From the NCBI GenBank assembly GCA_944372795.1, contig CALWAF010000007.1:1-62187 (forward strand): a stretch of 62,187 bases of DNA, read 5' to 3'. Positions 36,416 through 46,503 of the stretch are shown piece by piece. Source of the DNA: an uncultured Clostridia bacterium. GTDB lineage: Bacteria > Bacillota > Clostridia > Christensenellales > CAG-917. The notes beneath the pieces are model-generated. The model made no database searches. It saw nothing but the letters and a program-made list of their open reading frames with translations, and was not told where the DNA came from. Within the stretch, counting starts at the first letter, position 1, and each line of letters begins with the position of its first letter. Made by a program: the position numbers and the translations under genes.

Positions 36416-37663
36416 ATGCTCGAATTCAAGGACGCCGTTTACTACACGACCGAAGGGTTTCGCAAAGGAACGATCACCGTTTCGGACGGCAGGGTGTCCC
36501 TCTCTCCCTCCGTCGGCGTCATCGGACCCGACGCCAACGATAAAGTCATTCTTCCCGGTCTTGCCGATGTACACGTTCATCTGCGGGAGCCGGGTTTTTC
36601 TTATAAGGAGAGCATTGCGACGGGAAGCGAGAGCGGCGCGAGAGCGGGCTATACGGCGCTGCTCGCCATGCCCAATCTCGATCCCGTCCCCGACAGCGTC
36701 GAGCACCTCGGCGCGGAACTTGACGCCATTGCGCTGACGGCGGTGACGGGAGTCTTCCCTTACGCCGCGCTCACGGTGGGTGAGAAGGGGAAGGAACTCT
36801 CCGACATCGAGGGACTCGCTCCCCGCGTCATCGGGTTTTCCGACGACGGCAAAGGGGTGCAGAACGAGGCTCTCATGCGGGAGGCGATGCGCCGCGTGAA
36901 AGCGTGCGGGAAGGTGATCGCCGCCCATTGCGAGGCGGAGGAGCTGCTGCGCGGAGGCTACATCCACGACGGCGCTTACGCGCGCGCACACGGACATAAA
37001 GGGATATGCTCCGAGAGCGAGTGGAGGATGGTGGAGCGCGACGTGCGTCTCGCGGAGGAAACGGGAGCCGCCTATCACGTCTGCCACGTGTCCGCAAAGG
37101 AGAGCGTGGACATCGTCAGGCGGGCAAAGGCGCGCGGCGTGGACGTCACGTGCGAGACTGCACCCCATTACCTCGTGCTCACAGAGGACGACCTTAAAGA
37201 GGACGGCAGGTTCAAGATGAATCCGCCCCTGCGTACGGCGGAGGACAGAGAAGCTCTCATAGAGGGGCTCCGCGACGGCACGGTGGATATGATCGCCACC
37301 GACCACGCGCCCCACACCGACGAAGAGAAGGGGAGAGGGCTCCGGGACAGTCTCATGGGCGTCATCGGGCTGGAATTCGCCTTCCCGGTGCTTTACACCG
37401 AGCTCGTTCTGACGGGCAGGATCACCTTGCACAGGCTGGCGGAGGCGATGTCCACCGCTCCCGCAAAGAGGTTCGGGCTGCGCGGCGGGGATATAAGAGA
37501 CGGCGCGCCCGCCGATCTTGCCGTCATCGACCTCGGACGCGAGTGGACGGTGCGGGGGAGAGAGAGCGCCTCGATGGGCAACTTTACACCCTTCGAGGGC
37601 AGAAGAGTCAAAGGAAAAAACATTATGACCATATTAAACGGAGAAATCATATGGAAAGAGTGA
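36416..37663 (+). CDS. pyrC: Dihydroorotase
   Basis: PyrC cyclises carbamoyl-aspartate to dihydroorotate. The 415-residue class I enzyme has the zinc motif VHVHLREPGFSYKE (about 55-68), AMPN, KVIAAHCEAEEL with a metal His, HVCHVSAKES, and ATDHAPHTDEEKG with the catalytic Asp (about 297-309). The ATG follows AGGAG at 7 bases. It opens an eight-gene operon and overlaps carA by 13 bases. Confidence 0.95.
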   Translation: MLEFKDAVYYTTEGFRKGTITVSDGRVSLSPSVGVIGPDANDKVILPGLADVHVHLREPGFSYKESIATGSESGARAGYTALLAMPNLDPVPDSVEHLGAELDAIALTAVTGVFPYAALTVGEKGKELSDIEGLAPRVIGFSDDGKGVQNEALMREAMRRVKACGKVIAAHCEAEELLRGGYIHDGAYARAHGHKGICSESEWRMVERDVRLAEETGAAYHVCHVSAKESVDIVRRAKARGVDVTCETAPHYLVLTEDDLKEDGRFKMNPPLRTAEDREALIEGLRDGTVDMIATDHAPHTDEEKGRGLRDSLMGVIGLEFAFPVLYTELVLTGRITLHRLAEAMSTAPAKRFGLRGGDIRDGAPADLAVIDLGREWTVRGRESASMGNFTPFEGRRVKGKNIMTILNGEIIWKE

Positions 37664-38745
37664 AAAGGAAACTCGTGCTTGAAAACGGCGACGTCTACGT
37701 CGGCTACGGGTTCGGCGCAAGCTCCGATGCCATAGGGGAGATCGTGTTCAACACCTCCATGGCGGGCTATCAGGAGATCATCTCCGACCCGAGCTACACC
37801 GATCAGATCATCGTGATGTCCTATCCCATCATCGGCAACTACGGCATCACGGACGAGGACTACGAGAGCAAGAATCTGCTGCTCAAAGCGATGGTGGTGC
37901 GCGACTACAACGACGCGCCCTCCAACTTCCGCTACACCAAGACGCTCTCGGAGCTGCTGGAAGAGAGCGGCGTGCCCGGCATTCAGGGCATAGACACCCG
38001 CAAGCTGGTGCGCACCATACGCGATAAAGGCTCGATGAAGGCGTGCCTCACCGATGAGAGCGTGCCCGACGAAGAGGTGATGAAGAGGCTTGCGGAATAC
38101 AGCTATCCCACCGATCAGGTCTCCCGCGCGGGTTGCAAGAAGAGATGGTACAGCAGGACCCCCAATCACCGCTACAACGTCGTGGCAGTGGACTGCGGCA
38201 TCAAGAATCAGATGGTGCGCAACCTCAACAACAAAGGGTGCAACGTCATCGTCGTGCCGCACACCATAAGCGCGGAGGACGTCCTCGCGCTGAAGCCCGA
38301 CGGCGTCTTTTTGAGCAACGGTCCCGGGGATCCCGTCAACGTCCCCGAGGTGGTGGAGCTGGTCAAAGCGCTCAAAGGCAAGGTGCCCATGATGGGCGTG
38401 TGTATGGGTCATCAGCTCATCGCGCTCGCCTACGGCGCGAAGACCTACAAGCTGAAGTTCGGTCACCGCGGAGGCAATCATCCCATCCTCGATACCACGA
38501 CGGGATTCATCGAGATCACGGCGCAGAACCACAGCTATGCCGTGGACGAGAAGTCCCTCGAGGGCACCGGGCTCGAGGTCACGCACATCAACCTGCTGGA
38601 CAAGACGGTGGAGGGCGTGGAGGACAAGCGCAACAAGGTGTTCTCGGTGCAGTTCCATCCCGAGAGCGCTCCCGGCCCCTGCGACAGCATAAGGCTGTTC
38701 GACAAATTCATCCTGAACATCGAGGAGTGGAAGAAAAATGCCTAA
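37651..38745 (+). CDS. carA: Carbamoyl-phosphate synthase small subunit
   Basis: CarA releases ammonia from glutamine for CarB. The 364-residue protein has the N-terminal CPSase domain (FNTSMAGYQEIISDPSYTDQI). The class I glutaminase domain carries the nucleophile Cys in MMGVCMGHQLIALAYG (about 248-263) and the His/Glu pair in VQFHPESAPGP. ATG 37651 lies inside the pyrC end and has GGAGA 8 bases upstream. It overlaps carB by 8 bases. It may serve both pyrimidine and arginine synthesis. Confidence 0.95.
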   Translation: MERVKRKLVLENGDVYVGYGFGASSDAIGEIVFNTSMAGYQEIISDPSYTDQIIVMSYPIIGNYGITDEDYESKNLLLKAMVVRDYNDAPSNFRYTKTLSELLEESGVPGIQGIDTRKLVRTIRDKGSMKACLTDESVPDEEVMKRLAEYSYPTDQVSRAGCKKRWYSRTPNHRYNVVAVDCGIKNQMVRNLNNKGCNVIVVPHTISAEDVLALKPDGVFLSNGPGDPVNVPEVVELVKALKGKVPMMGVCMGHQLIALAYGAKTYKLKFGHRGGNHPILDTTTGFIEITAQNHSYAVDEKSLEGTGLEVTHINLLDKTVEGVEDKRNKVFSVQFHPESAPGPCDSIRLFDKFILNIEEWKKNA

Positions 38746-41700
38746 AAGAACGGATATAAAGAAAGTGTTGGTCATAGGCTCCGGTCCCATCGTCATCGGA
38801 CAGGCGGCGGAGTTCGACTACGCGGGCACGCAGGCGTGCATCGCGCTCAAAGAAGAAGGCTACGAGGTGGTGCTTGCCAACTCCAACCCCGCCACGATCA
38901 TGACGGATAAGATGATGGCGGACAAGATATACATGGAGCCTCTCACCCTCGAATATGTGGCGAGGATCATCCGCTACGAGCGTCCCGACGCCATCGTCCC
39001 CGCCCTCGGCGGACAGACGGGACTCAACCTCGCGATGAAACTCGCGCACAGCGGTGTTTTGGACGAATGCAACGTTAAACTGCTCGGAACGTCGCTTGAA
39101 AGCATCGAAATGGCGGAAGACCGCGAAAAGTTCAAAGAGATGTGCATGCGCATCGGCGAGCCCGTCATTCCTTCGCAGATCACTTACAGCATAGAGGAGG
39201 CGAAGGAAGCGGCGCACAACATCGGCTATCCCGTGGTGCTGCGTCCCGCGTTCACGCTGGGCGGCACGGGCGGCGGTTTTGCAGAAAACGAGGAGGAGCT
39301 TTGCGAGATAATGAAGAACGCCTTGCAACTCTCTCCCGTGGGTCAGGTGCTGGTGGAGAAGAGCGTCAAGGGCTTCAAGGAGATAGAGTTCGAGGTCATG
39401 CGCGACGCCAACGATACCGCGGTCGCGATATGCAGCATGGAGAACCTCGATCCCGTCGGCGTCCACACGGGCGACAGCATCGTCGTGGCTCCCGCGCAGA
39501 CCCTCACCAACAAGGAAGTGCAGATGCTGCGCAACAGCGCGCTCAAGATCATCCGCGAGCTCAAGATAGAGGGTGGGTGCAACGTGCAGTTCGCGCTCGA
39601 TCCTCACTCTTTCAGATATTACCTCATCGAGGTCAACCCCCGCGTGTCGCGCTCGTCCGCCCTCGCATCCAAAGCGAGCGGCTATCCCATCGCACGCGTC
39701 ACGGCGAAGGTGGCTCTCGGGATGCACCTCGACGAGATCATGCTCGCCAACACCCCCGCCTCGTTCGAGCCCGCGCTCGACTACATCGTCACCAAGGTGG
39801 CGCGCTTCCCCTTCGACAAATTCGACACCGCGTCCAATAAGCTGGGTACGCAGATGAAAGCGACGGGCGAGGTCATGAGCATAGGCAGGACGTTTGAGGA
39901 AAGTCTGCTCAAAGCCCTCCGCTCGCTGGAGATCGGCGCGATACACATCTGGATCCCCAAGTTCGACACATGGACGAGGCAGGAGCTTTACGACTACATC
40001 AAGGACTGCACCGACGACAGGCTGTTCGCGATAGCGGAGCTGTTCGAGCGCGGCGGCGACATCGGTCTCATCGCGTCCAGCACCAAGATAGACATGTTCT
40101 TCCTCGAGAAGATCCGCGAGATCGTGGAATTCGAGACCGTCGTCAAGACAAATCCCTTCGACACCGCGGTCTTCAAGGAAGCGAAGCGCCGCGGCTTCTC
40201 GGACAAGTATCTCGCAAAAGTGTGGAAGTCCACCGAGGAAGAGATATTCCTGAAGCGCCGCGAGCTCGGCATCATGCCCGTGTATAAGATGATCGACACA
40301 TGCGCGGGCGAGTTCGAGAGCTATGTGCCTTATTTCTACTCCACCTACGAGGAGGAGCAGGAGAGCGCGGTCAGCGACCGCAAGAAGATCATCGTGCTCG
40401 GCTCCGGTCCCATCAGGATAGGGCAGGGCATCGAGTTCGATTATTCCACCGTCCACGCCATCTGGACCATACGCGAGGCGGGGTATGAGGCGATCATCAT
40501 CAACAACAACCCCGAGACGGTGTCCACGGACTACACCACCTCCGACAAGCTCTACTTCGAGCCCCTCACCGTCGAAGACGTGATGAACGTCATCGAGCTG
40601 GAGAAGCCGGACGGCGTGGTGGTGTCGCTGGGCGGTCAGACCGCCATCAACCTCGCAGACAAGCTGGACGCGCTGGGCGTCAGGATCATCGGCACGGACG
40701 TCGGCGCCATCCGCAACGCGGAAGACCGCGACTGCTTCGAGAAGATCCTGAACGACCTGCACATCCCCCAGCCCAAGGGCGAAGCGGTGTTTACGGTGGA
40801 AGAGGGACTTAAAGTGGCGAAAAAGATCGGTTATCCCGTGCTTGTGCGTCCCAGCTATGTTCTCGGCGGCAGGCAGATGCAGATCGCGTCCACTCCGGAA
40901 GCCCTCGGGAAATACCTGCGTTCGGCGGCGGCTCTCGAGACGGGTCACGCCATCCTCGTGGACAAATACATCCTCGGCAAGGAGCTTGAGGTGGATGCGG
41001 TGTGCGACGGCAAGGACGTGTTCTGTCCCGCCATCATGCAGCACATCGAGCGCACGGGCGTGCACTCCGGCGACAGCATCTCGGTCTATCCCACTTTCAG
41101 TGTCAGCGACGCGGCAAAGAAGAAGATCTTGGACTACACCGTCAAACTCGGTCTCGGCATAGGCATCGTCGGGCTTTACAACATCCAGTTCATCGTGGAT
41201 GCCAAAGAGGACGTCTATGTCATCGAGGTCAACCCCCGCTCTTCGCGCACTGTGCCCTTCATCTCCAAGGCGTCGGGATACTCCCTCGCCGACATCGGCA
41301 CCAAGGTGATGCTGGGCATCTCCCTCAAGGAACAGGGGTTCACCACCGTCTATCCCGAGAAGGAGCCCGACAGGTGGTACGTCAAGGCGCCCGCCTTCTC
41401 CTTCTCCAAGATCAAGGGCATGGAGGTCTATCTCTCCCCCGAGATGAAGTCCACGGGCGAGGCGATAGGCTACGACACCTCCATGAAGCGTGCGCTCTAC
41501 AAGGCGCTCAAAGCCTCCGGCATGAGTATGCAGAACTACGGCACCGTCTTCCTCACCGTCGCGGACTGCGACAAGGAGGCGTTCCTGCCCATCGCGAAGA
41601 GGTTCTACGATCTCGGCTTCAACATCGAGGCGACCAAGGGCACTGCGGAATTCTTGCATAAGCACGGCATCCGCGCCCGCTCCAAAGCGAAGATAAGCGA

Positions 41701-41917
41701 GGGCAGCGACGAGATCCTCGACAGCATCAGGAAGGGTCACGTCACCTACGTCATCAACACCCGCGATCTCAACGAGGAGAGCACCAAACGCGACGGCTAT
41801 GAGATCCGCCGCGCCGCGGTGGAGAACAACGTCACGCTGTTCACCTCGCAGGACACCGTCGAAGCATTGCTCGACGTGCTGGAAGACATGACCTTCAGGG
41901 TCAGCACCATCTGCTGA
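38738..41917 (+). CDS. carB: Carbamoyl-phosphate synthase large subunit
   Basis: CarB makes carbamoyl phosphate from bicarbonate, ammonia and two ATP. The 1059-residue protein has the two homologous ATP-grasp halves: the first begins KVLVIGSGPIVIGQAAEFDYAG and the second IIVLGSGPIRIGQGIEFDYS (about 549-568). ATP-grasp glycine loops GGTGGGF and GGRQMQI follow. The C-terminal MGS-like allosteric domain (about 930-1059) contains the region where UMP or ornithine act in related enzymes. The stop shares one base with the pyrK start (TGATG). Confidence 0.96.
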   Translation: MPKRTDIKKVLVIGSGPIVIGQAAEFDYAGTQACIALKEEGYEVVLANSNPATIMTDKMMADKIYMEPLTLEYVARIIRYERPDAIVPALGGQTGLNLAMKLAHSGVLDECNVKLLGTSLESIEMAEDREKFKEMCMRIGEPVIPSQITYSIEEAKEAAHNIGYPVVLRPAFTLGGTGGGFAENEEELCEIMKNALQLSPVGQVLVEKSVKGFKEIEFEVMRDANDTAVAICSMENLDPVGVHTGDSIVVAPAQTLTNKEVQMLRNSALKIIRELKIEGGCNVQFALDPHSFRYYLIEVNPRVSRSSALASKASGYPIARVTAKVALGMHLDEIMLANTPASFEPALDYIVTKVARFPFDKFDTASNKLGTQMKATGEVMSIGRTFEESLLKALRSLEIGAIHIWIPKFDTWTRQELYDYIKDCTDDRLFAIAELFERGGDIGLIASSTKIDMFFLEKIREIVEFETVVKTNPFDTAVFKEAKRRGFSDKYLAKVWKSTEEEIFLKRRELGIMPVYKMIDTCAGEFESYVPYFYSTYEEEQESAVSDRKKIIVLGSGPIRIGQGIEFDYSTVHAIWTIREAGYEAIIINNNPETVSTDYTTSDKLYFEPLTVEDVMNVIELEKPDGVVVSLGGQTAINLADKLDALGVRIIGTDVGAIRNAEDRDCFEKILNDLHIPQPKGEAVFTVEEGLKVAKKIGYPVLVRPSYVLGGRQMQIASTPEALGKYLRSAAALETGHAILVDKYILGKELEVDAVCDGKDVFCPAIMQHIERTGVHSGDSISVYPTFSVSDAAKKKILDYTVKLGLGIGIVGLYNIQFIVDAKEDVYVIEVNPRSSRTVPFISKASGYSLADIGTKVMLGISLKEQGFTTVYPEKEPDRWYVKAPAFSFSKIKGMEVYLSPEMKSTGEAIGYDTSMKRALYKALKASGMSMQNYGTVFLTVADCDKEAFLPIAKRFYDLGFNIEATKGTAEFLHKHGIRARSKAKISEGSDEILDSIRKGHVTYVINTRDLNEESTKRDGYEIRRAAVENNVTLFTSQDTVEALLDVLEDMTFRVSTIC

Positions 41918-42633
41918 TGAAAAGAGAGCTCCTTTCCGTCATATCCTGCCGTCCGCTCAACGGGACGGTGTTCGAACTCAAACTCGCGGGCGCGAGCGCA
42001 ATGCGCGCGGGGCAGTTCGTGGAGCTTTCCGTCCCCGGGTTTTTCCTGCGCCGCCCGATAAGCGTCGCGGACAGCGAGGCGGACGGCACCCTCACCCTGC
42101 TTATAAAGACGGTGGGGGAGGGCACGAAGAAACTTCGCGCTCTCGCTCCCGGCGACACCCTCGACGCGCTCACCGGGCTCGGCAACGGCTTCGACCTCGA
42201 CGCCTCCTCCCCGCTGCTCGTGGGCGGAGGGATAGGCTGCGCGCCGCTCTATAAGCTGGCAAAAGAGTTTGCGGCGGCGGGCGTAAGACCGCACGCGGTG
42301 CTCGGGTTCAGAAACGCCGAGGAGATGTACTACGTCAAAGAGTTTGAAAGATATTGCGACGTCACCGTCGCCACCGACGACGGCAGCGCGGGAGTAAAGG
42401 GAAACGCGGTGACGGCGTCCGCAGGCATCCCGCACGACCGTTTTTACGCCTGCGGGCCGCAGGTAATGCTGCGGGCAGCGGCAGGGTCGCTCGGACGCGG
42501 GCAGGTCAGCCTCGAGGCGAGGATGGGCTGCGGCTTCGGTGCCTGCATGGGGTGCAGCATCGTCACGACAAAGGGATATGCGCGCGTGTGCAAGGAAGGT
42601 CCCGTCTTTGAGGCGGCGGAGGTGGTGTGGTGA
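41917..42633 (+). CDS. pyrK: Dihydroorotate dehydrogenase electron-transfer subunit
   Basis: PyrK passes electrons from PyrD to NAD+ through FAD and a [2Fe-2S] cluster. The 238-residue protein has the FAD motif FFLRRPISVAD (about 45-55) and the nucleotide-binding motif LLVGGGIGCAPLYKLA. The cluster cysteines GCGFGACMGCSIVTTKGYARVC lie at about 205-226. Its presence shows PyrD is the NAD-linked 1B type. It overlaps both neighbours by one to four bases. Confidence 0.94.
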   Translation: MKRELLSVISCRPLNGTVFELKLAGASAMRAGQFVELSVPGFFLRRPISVADSEADGTLTLLIKTVGEGTKKLRALAPGDTLDALTGLGNGFDLDASSPLLVGGGIGCAPLYKLAKEFAAAGVRPHAVLGFRNAEEMYYVKEFERYCDVTVATDDGSAGVKGNAVTASAGIPHDRFYACGPQVMLRAAAGSLGRGQVSLEARMGCGFGACMGCSIVTTKGYARVCKEGPVFEAAEVVW

Positions 42634-43544
42634 GAGATACGACAGTTTCTTTCCTCGGCTATGAGATGAAAAACCCCGTCGTGCCCGCAAGCGGCACCTT
42701 CGGGTTCGGCTGGGAATTTGCCGAATATTACGACATCGACATTCTGGGCTCCATGAGCCTCAAAGGCACGACGGCGGAGGCGAGATACGGCAATCCGCTC
42801 CCGCGCATCGCGGAATGCACGGCAGGGCTCATAAACGCGATAGGGCTGCAAAACCCGGGTGTGGCTGCCGTCATCGGCGAGGAGATCCCCCGCCTCGACA
42901 AGGTCTATCACGGCAAGGTCATCGCAAACGTCGGCGGGCACAGCGTGGAGGAATACGTCACGACCGCGTCCGCATTCAACGACTGCGACAAGGTGTTCGC
43001 GGTGGAGCTCAACATCAGCTGTCCCAACGTCAAGGGCGGCGGAATGGCATTCGGCACCGATGCCAAAATTGCAAAAAACCTAGTTTATGAAGTTAAAAAG
43101 AGTGTCACAAAGCCGCTTATCGTCAAATTGAGCCCCAACGTCACGTCCATTGCGGACATGGCGAAGGCGGCAGTGGACGGAGGCGCGGACGCGGTGTCGC
43201 TCATCAATACGCTGGTGGGGATGCGCATAGACATCAAGACTCGCCGTCCCGTCATCTCCGTGCGCACGGGAGGGTTCAGCGGCCCCGCCGTCTTCCCCGT
43301 GGCGGTCAGGATGGTCAGCGAGGTGGCGCGTGCCGTAGACGTGCCCGTCATGGGCATAGGCGGCGTGTCCTCCGCCCGCGACGTCATCGAGATGATGATG
43401 GCGGGTGCGGGCGCGGTGCAGGTGGGTGCGGCGAATCTCGTCGACCCGTATGCGTGCAAACACATCGTAGAGGAGCTCCCCGCCGTGATGGAGGAGCTCG
43501 GCATAAATTCTTTGAAGGAGATAATAGGCGTCGCGAACGCCTGA
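42630..43544 (+). CDS. pyrD: Dihydroorotate dehydrogenase, catalytic subunit (class 1B)
   Basis: PyrD oxidises dihydroorotate to orotate with FMN and passes electrons to PyrK. The 304-residue protein has the FMN/substrate motif [12 protein letters not shown], the active-site Cys in [17 protein letters not shown] (near residue 130), VKLSPN and [20 protein letters not shown]. Two adjacent GTG codons (42627, 42630) are possible starts after GGAGG. GTG 42630, overlapping the pyrK stop as GTGA, is chosen. Cytoplasmic heterotetramer with PyrK expected. Confidence 0.95.
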   Translation: MRDTTVSFLGYEMKNPVVPASGTFGFGWEFAEYYDIDILGSMSLKGTTAEARYGNPLPRIAECTAGLINAIGLQNPGVAAVIGEEIPRLDKVYHGKVIANVGGHSVEEYVTTASAFNDCDKVFAVELNISCPNVKGGGMAFGTDAKIAKNLVYEVKKSVTKPLIVKLSPNVTSIADMAKAAVDGGADAVSLINTLVGMRIDIKTRRPVISVRTGGFSGPAVFPVAVRMVSEVARAVDVPVMGIGGVSSARDVIEMMMAGAGAVQVGAANLVDPYACKHIVEELPAVMEELGINSLKEIIGVANA

Positions 43545-43551
43545 AAACGCC

Positions 43552-44259
43552 ATGGCAAAAGACGTCATCATCGCATTGGATTTCCCCTTCGCCGAGGAGA
43601 CCCTCGCCTTCCTCGACCGCTTCGGGGGAGAGGAGCGCAAGCCCTTTGTAAAGGTGGGCATGGAACTATTCTATTCCGCGGGCGCGGACATCGTGAGAGA
43701 GATCAAGCGCCGCGGGCACAAGATATTCCTCGACCTTAAACTCCACGACATCCCCAACACCGTGAAGCGCAGCATGGCAGTGCTGTCCTCCCTCGATGTG
43801 GACATGTGCAATCTCCACGCGGGCGGCGGCAAGGCAATGATGAGTGCGGCGCTCGAAGGATTGACCCGCGCGGACGGCAGCAGACCGTTGCTCATCGCGG
43901 TCACACAGCTCACGTCCACAAGCGAGGAAGTCATGCGCGAGGAATTGTGGATAGACCATCCCATGGACGAGACCGTCATGCACTATGCCCAAAACGCCGC
44001 TTCCTCGGGATTGGACGGCGTGGTGTGCTCCCCGCTCGAGGCGGGCAGGGTGCACGGGGTGTGCGGAGAGGGCTTCCTCACCGTCACGCCGGGCATACGC
44101 TTCGATGACGCAAGCAAAGGGGATCAGGTCAGGGTCACCACCCCCGCGAAGGCGCGCGAGCTGGGGTCGGACTACATCGTGGTCGGCCGTCCCGTCACGG
44201 CGGCGGACGATCCCGTCGCGGCGTACAGACGCTGCGTGGCGGATTTCTGCGCGCAATAA
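43552..44259 (+). CDS. pyrF: Orotidine-5'-phosphate decarboxylase
   Basis: PyrF decarboxylates OMP to UMP. The 235-residue protein has the catalytic Asp-Lys-Lys-Asp array in [16 protein letters not shown] (about 61-76), the starting strand [11 protein letters not shown], and the phosphate-binding end [17 protein letters not shown]. It starts 7 bases after pyrD. No clear ribosome site is visible, so coupling to pyrD translation is likely. Confidence 0.95.
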   Translation: MAKDVIIALDFPFAEETLAFLDRFGGEERKPFVKVGMELFYSAGADIVREIKRRGHKIFLDLKLHDIPNTVKRSMAVLSSLDVDMCNLHAGGGKAMMSAALEGLTRADGSRPLLIAVTQLTSTSEEVMREELWIDHPMDETVMHYAQNAASSGLDGVVCSPLEAGRVHGVCGEGFLTVTPGIRFDDASKGDQVRVTTPAKARELGSDYIVVGRPVTAADDPVAAYRRCVADFCAQ

Positions 44260-44321
44260 TACCTGCGCCCCGAGCTTGCAAAATACAGACAAATCATACT
44301 CCCCGAAAAAAGGAGACACCT

Positions 44322-44963
44322 ATGAATAACATCAAAAAAACAGTGGCAGAAGGCCTTTTGAAGATAGGAGCGGTGTTCCTCCGTCCCGAACAGCCCTTCA
44401 CGTGGGCGAGCGGGATCAAGAGCCCCATCTATTGCGACAACCGTCTCACCCTCACCGCACCCGAGGTGCGCACCGCGGTGGAAGAAGGGCTCGTCGCGCT
44501 CGTGAAAGAGCGCTTTCCGCAGTGCGAGGTGCTGATGGGCACCGCGACGGCGGGCATCGCACACGCCGCGATAATGGCGCACATCAGCGGGCTGCCCATG
44601 GGCTACGTCCGCTCGGGCGCGAAGGATCACGGCAGGGCGAACCGCATCGAAGGCAGGCTGGAAAAGGGACAGAAAGTCGTGGTGGTCGAGGACCTTATCT
44701 CCACGGCGAAGAGCTCTCTCGAGGTCGTGGATGCACTGCGCGAAGAGGGCGCGGACGTCATAGGCATGGTGAGCATCTTCACCTACGGAATGCGCGCGGC
44801 AAAGGAAAAGCTCGCCGCCGCGGGCGTGGAAGCCGTGAGCCTGTGCGACCTTGACAGCCTCCTTGACGTCGCTGTGGACGAGGGCTACATCAAGCCCGAG
44901 TCAAAGCCCGCCATCCTCGCCTTCCGCGACGATCCTTCCGACGAAAGCTGGATCAAGAAATAG
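44322..44963 (+). CDS. pyrE: Orotate phosphoribosyltransferase
   Basis: PyrE joins orotate to PRPP to give OMP. The 213-residue protein has FTWASGIKSPIYCDNR (substrate loop, about 26-41) and YVRSGAKDHGRANRIEG (flexible loop). The PRPP motif VVVVEDLISTAKSS (about 121-134) reads TAKSS where many enzymes have TGGSS. The ATG follows AAGGAG. A 62-base gap separates it from pyrF, the widest in the operon up to here. Confidence 0.93.
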   Translation: MNNIKKTVAEGLLKIGAVFLRPEQPFTWASGIKSPIYCDNRLTLTAPEVRTAVEEGLVALVKERFPQCEVLMGTATAGIAHAAIMAHISGLPMGYVRSGAKDHGRANRIEGRLEKGQKVVVVEDLISTAKSSLEVVDALREEGADVIGMVSIFTYGMRAAKEKLAAAGVEAVSLCDLDSLLDVAVDEGYIKPESKPAILAFRDDPSDESWIKK

Positions 44964-45011
44964 ACAAAACGGCGCCGTTATGCGCCGAAAACGAGAGATA
45001 AACACCGAGTT

Positions 45012-46121
45012 ATGAAAAAAATCAGGCATTTGTTCGACATCTCCGACCTCACCACCGAGGAGATAGACGGCATCATAGCCGTCGCCGAAGACATCATGGC
45101 GCACCGCGAAAAGTACGCCCACGCCTGCGACGGCAAGAAGATCGCCACCCTCTTTTTCGAGCCCTCCACTAGGACGAGGTTGAGTTTCGAGGCGGCGATG
45201 CTGGAGCTCGGCGGCAGCACGCTGGGGTTCGCCTCGGCTTCCGCAAGTTCCACCACCAAAGGGGAGAGCGTCATGGACACCATCCGCACGGTGGGCGCCT
45301 ATGCCGACATCATCGCTATGCGTCATCCCCTCGAGGGCGCGGCGCTCGCCGCATCGCAAAGGAGCATCGTCCCCGTCATCAATGCGGGGGACGGCGGGCA
45401 TTGTCATCCCACGCAGACGCTTGCGGATCTTCTCACCATCAAGAACCGTCACGGCAGGCTCGATCACCTCGTCGTCGGCATCTGCGGCGACCTCAAATAC
45501 GGGCGCACCGTGCACTCGCTCATCAACGCCCTCTCGCGCTATCCCGGCAACCGCTTCGTCATGATCTCGCCTCCGGAGCTCACCATCCCCAACTACGTGC
45601 GCTACGAGATACTCGAGCCGCGCGGGGCGGAGTGGACGGAGTGCCGCACCATAGAGGATTGCATCGCGGAGCTCGACGTCCTCTATATGACCCGCATCCA
45701 GCGCGAGCGCTTCGCCGACCTCAACGAGTACGAGCGGCTGAAAGACAGCTATGTCCTGAACGCCGAGAAGATGAAGTCGGCAAAAGAGGATATGAGCGTG
45801 CTGCACCCCCTCCCCAGAGTCAAGGAGATCAACGTCGATGTGGACGACGATCCCCGCGCCTGCTATTTCCGTCAGGTGGAATACGGCAAGTTCATGCGCA
45901 TGGCTCTCATTCTGAAACTGCTCGCCGACGCCGAATCCGGCGATTTCCCCGAGCCGCACCGTCGTCCCCTCACCGACCTCGGCACCTACCGTTGCGGCAA
46001 CCCCAAGTGCGTCACCGCCGTGGAGACCGACCTCAAACAAATGTTCTCCCTGCGCGACGCGGCGCATGGGATTTATCGGTGCGAGTACTGCGAAACCAAA
46101 GTCAAAAAGGGCACTATTTAG
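45012..46121 (+). CDS. pyrB: Aspartate carbamoyltransferase with PyrI-like zinc domain
   Basis: PyrB condenses carbamoyl phosphate and aspartate. The first 310 residues are a complete catalytic chain: [15 protein letters not shown] (about 49-63), [21 protein letters not shown] and [11 protein letters not shown]. The last 50 residues (about 318-369) add [10 protein letters not shown] and YRCEYCETK, the four-cysteine zinc ribbon of the regulatory chain PyrI, without the nucleotide-binding PyrI domain. Fusions to PyrI-derived zinc domains are known in some bacteria. The ribosome site is weak. It is the last gene of the operon. Confidence 0.92.
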   Translation: MKKIRHLFDISDLTTEEIDGIIAVAEDIMAHREKYAHACDGKKIATLFFEPSTRTRLSFEAAMLELGGSTLGFASASASSTTKGESVMDTIRTVGAYADIIAMRHPLEGAALAASQRSIVPVINAGDGGHCHPTQTLADLLTIKNRHGRLDHLVVGICGDLKYGRTVHSLINALSRYPGNRFVMISPPELTIPNYVRYEILEPRGAEWTECRTIEDCIAELDVLYMTRIQRERFADLNEYERLKDSYVLNAEKMKSAKEDMSVLHPLPRVKEINVDVDDDPRACYFRQVEYGKFMRMALILKLLADAESGDFPEPHRRPLTDLGTYRCGNPKCVTAVETDLKQMFSLRDAAHGIYRCEYCETKVKKGTI

Positions 46122-46135
46122 CGAGCTGCTTTGTC

Positions 46136-46203
46136 AAAGCCCCATTCCGCAATGCGGTCACGTACGGTTAAGTACGCTCCCTTTTGCGGAAGGGGCTTTT
46201 TCG
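46136..46203 (+). terminator. Terminator of the pyrimidine operon
   Basis: AAAGCCCC-A-TTCCGCAA (46136-46152) pairs with TTGCGGAAGGGGCTTT (46183-46198) apart from one bulged A, followed by TTTT. The 30-base loop holds a second small hairpin (CGTAC with GTACG). Confidence 0.8.
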
Positions 46204-46344
46204 CGCATCTCATCTAAATATTGCCCTTTTTGCCCTTTGGTTGAGCGTCATTGAGCACGATGTTTCTTTTTCCAAGACGGCTTAACGAAAACCTCCGAAC
46301 GTGACGTCGCTTGACACGATGTTATCTCTTTCGGAGTGGAGCCG

Positions 46345-46503
46345 CTCACCAAGCGCTCACAGGCGGCGTAGCCGCCTCTTGAGCGCTGCGGCGACCGGGT
46401 GAGTGCCGAGGGCTGACGAAACGTGCGCCGGCAATGCGCCATTCTCTTCGCGAAGCGGGCGCATTGCAAGCGGCATAACATGGCGGCGCCGTGGAGGCGC
46501 CGT
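46345..46503. repeat. Three consecutive strong hairpins, possible structured RNA
   Basis: Helix 1 nests CTCACC/GGTGAG (46345-46350, 46398-46403), AGCGCTC/GAGCGCT (46352-46358, 46381-46387) and AGGCGGC/GCCGCCT (46361-46367, 46371-46377). Helix 2 is GCAATGCGCC/GGCGCATTGC (46431-46440, 46458-46467) with inner CTTCG/CGAAG. Helix 3 is GGCGCC/GGCGCC (46485-46490, 46496-46501). No ORF fits. Confidence 0.5.

Noticed and set aside
38708..41740. Open frame of 1010 codons on the minus strand opposite carB
   Set aside because: Antisense shadow with no start signal and a biased, repetitive composition.
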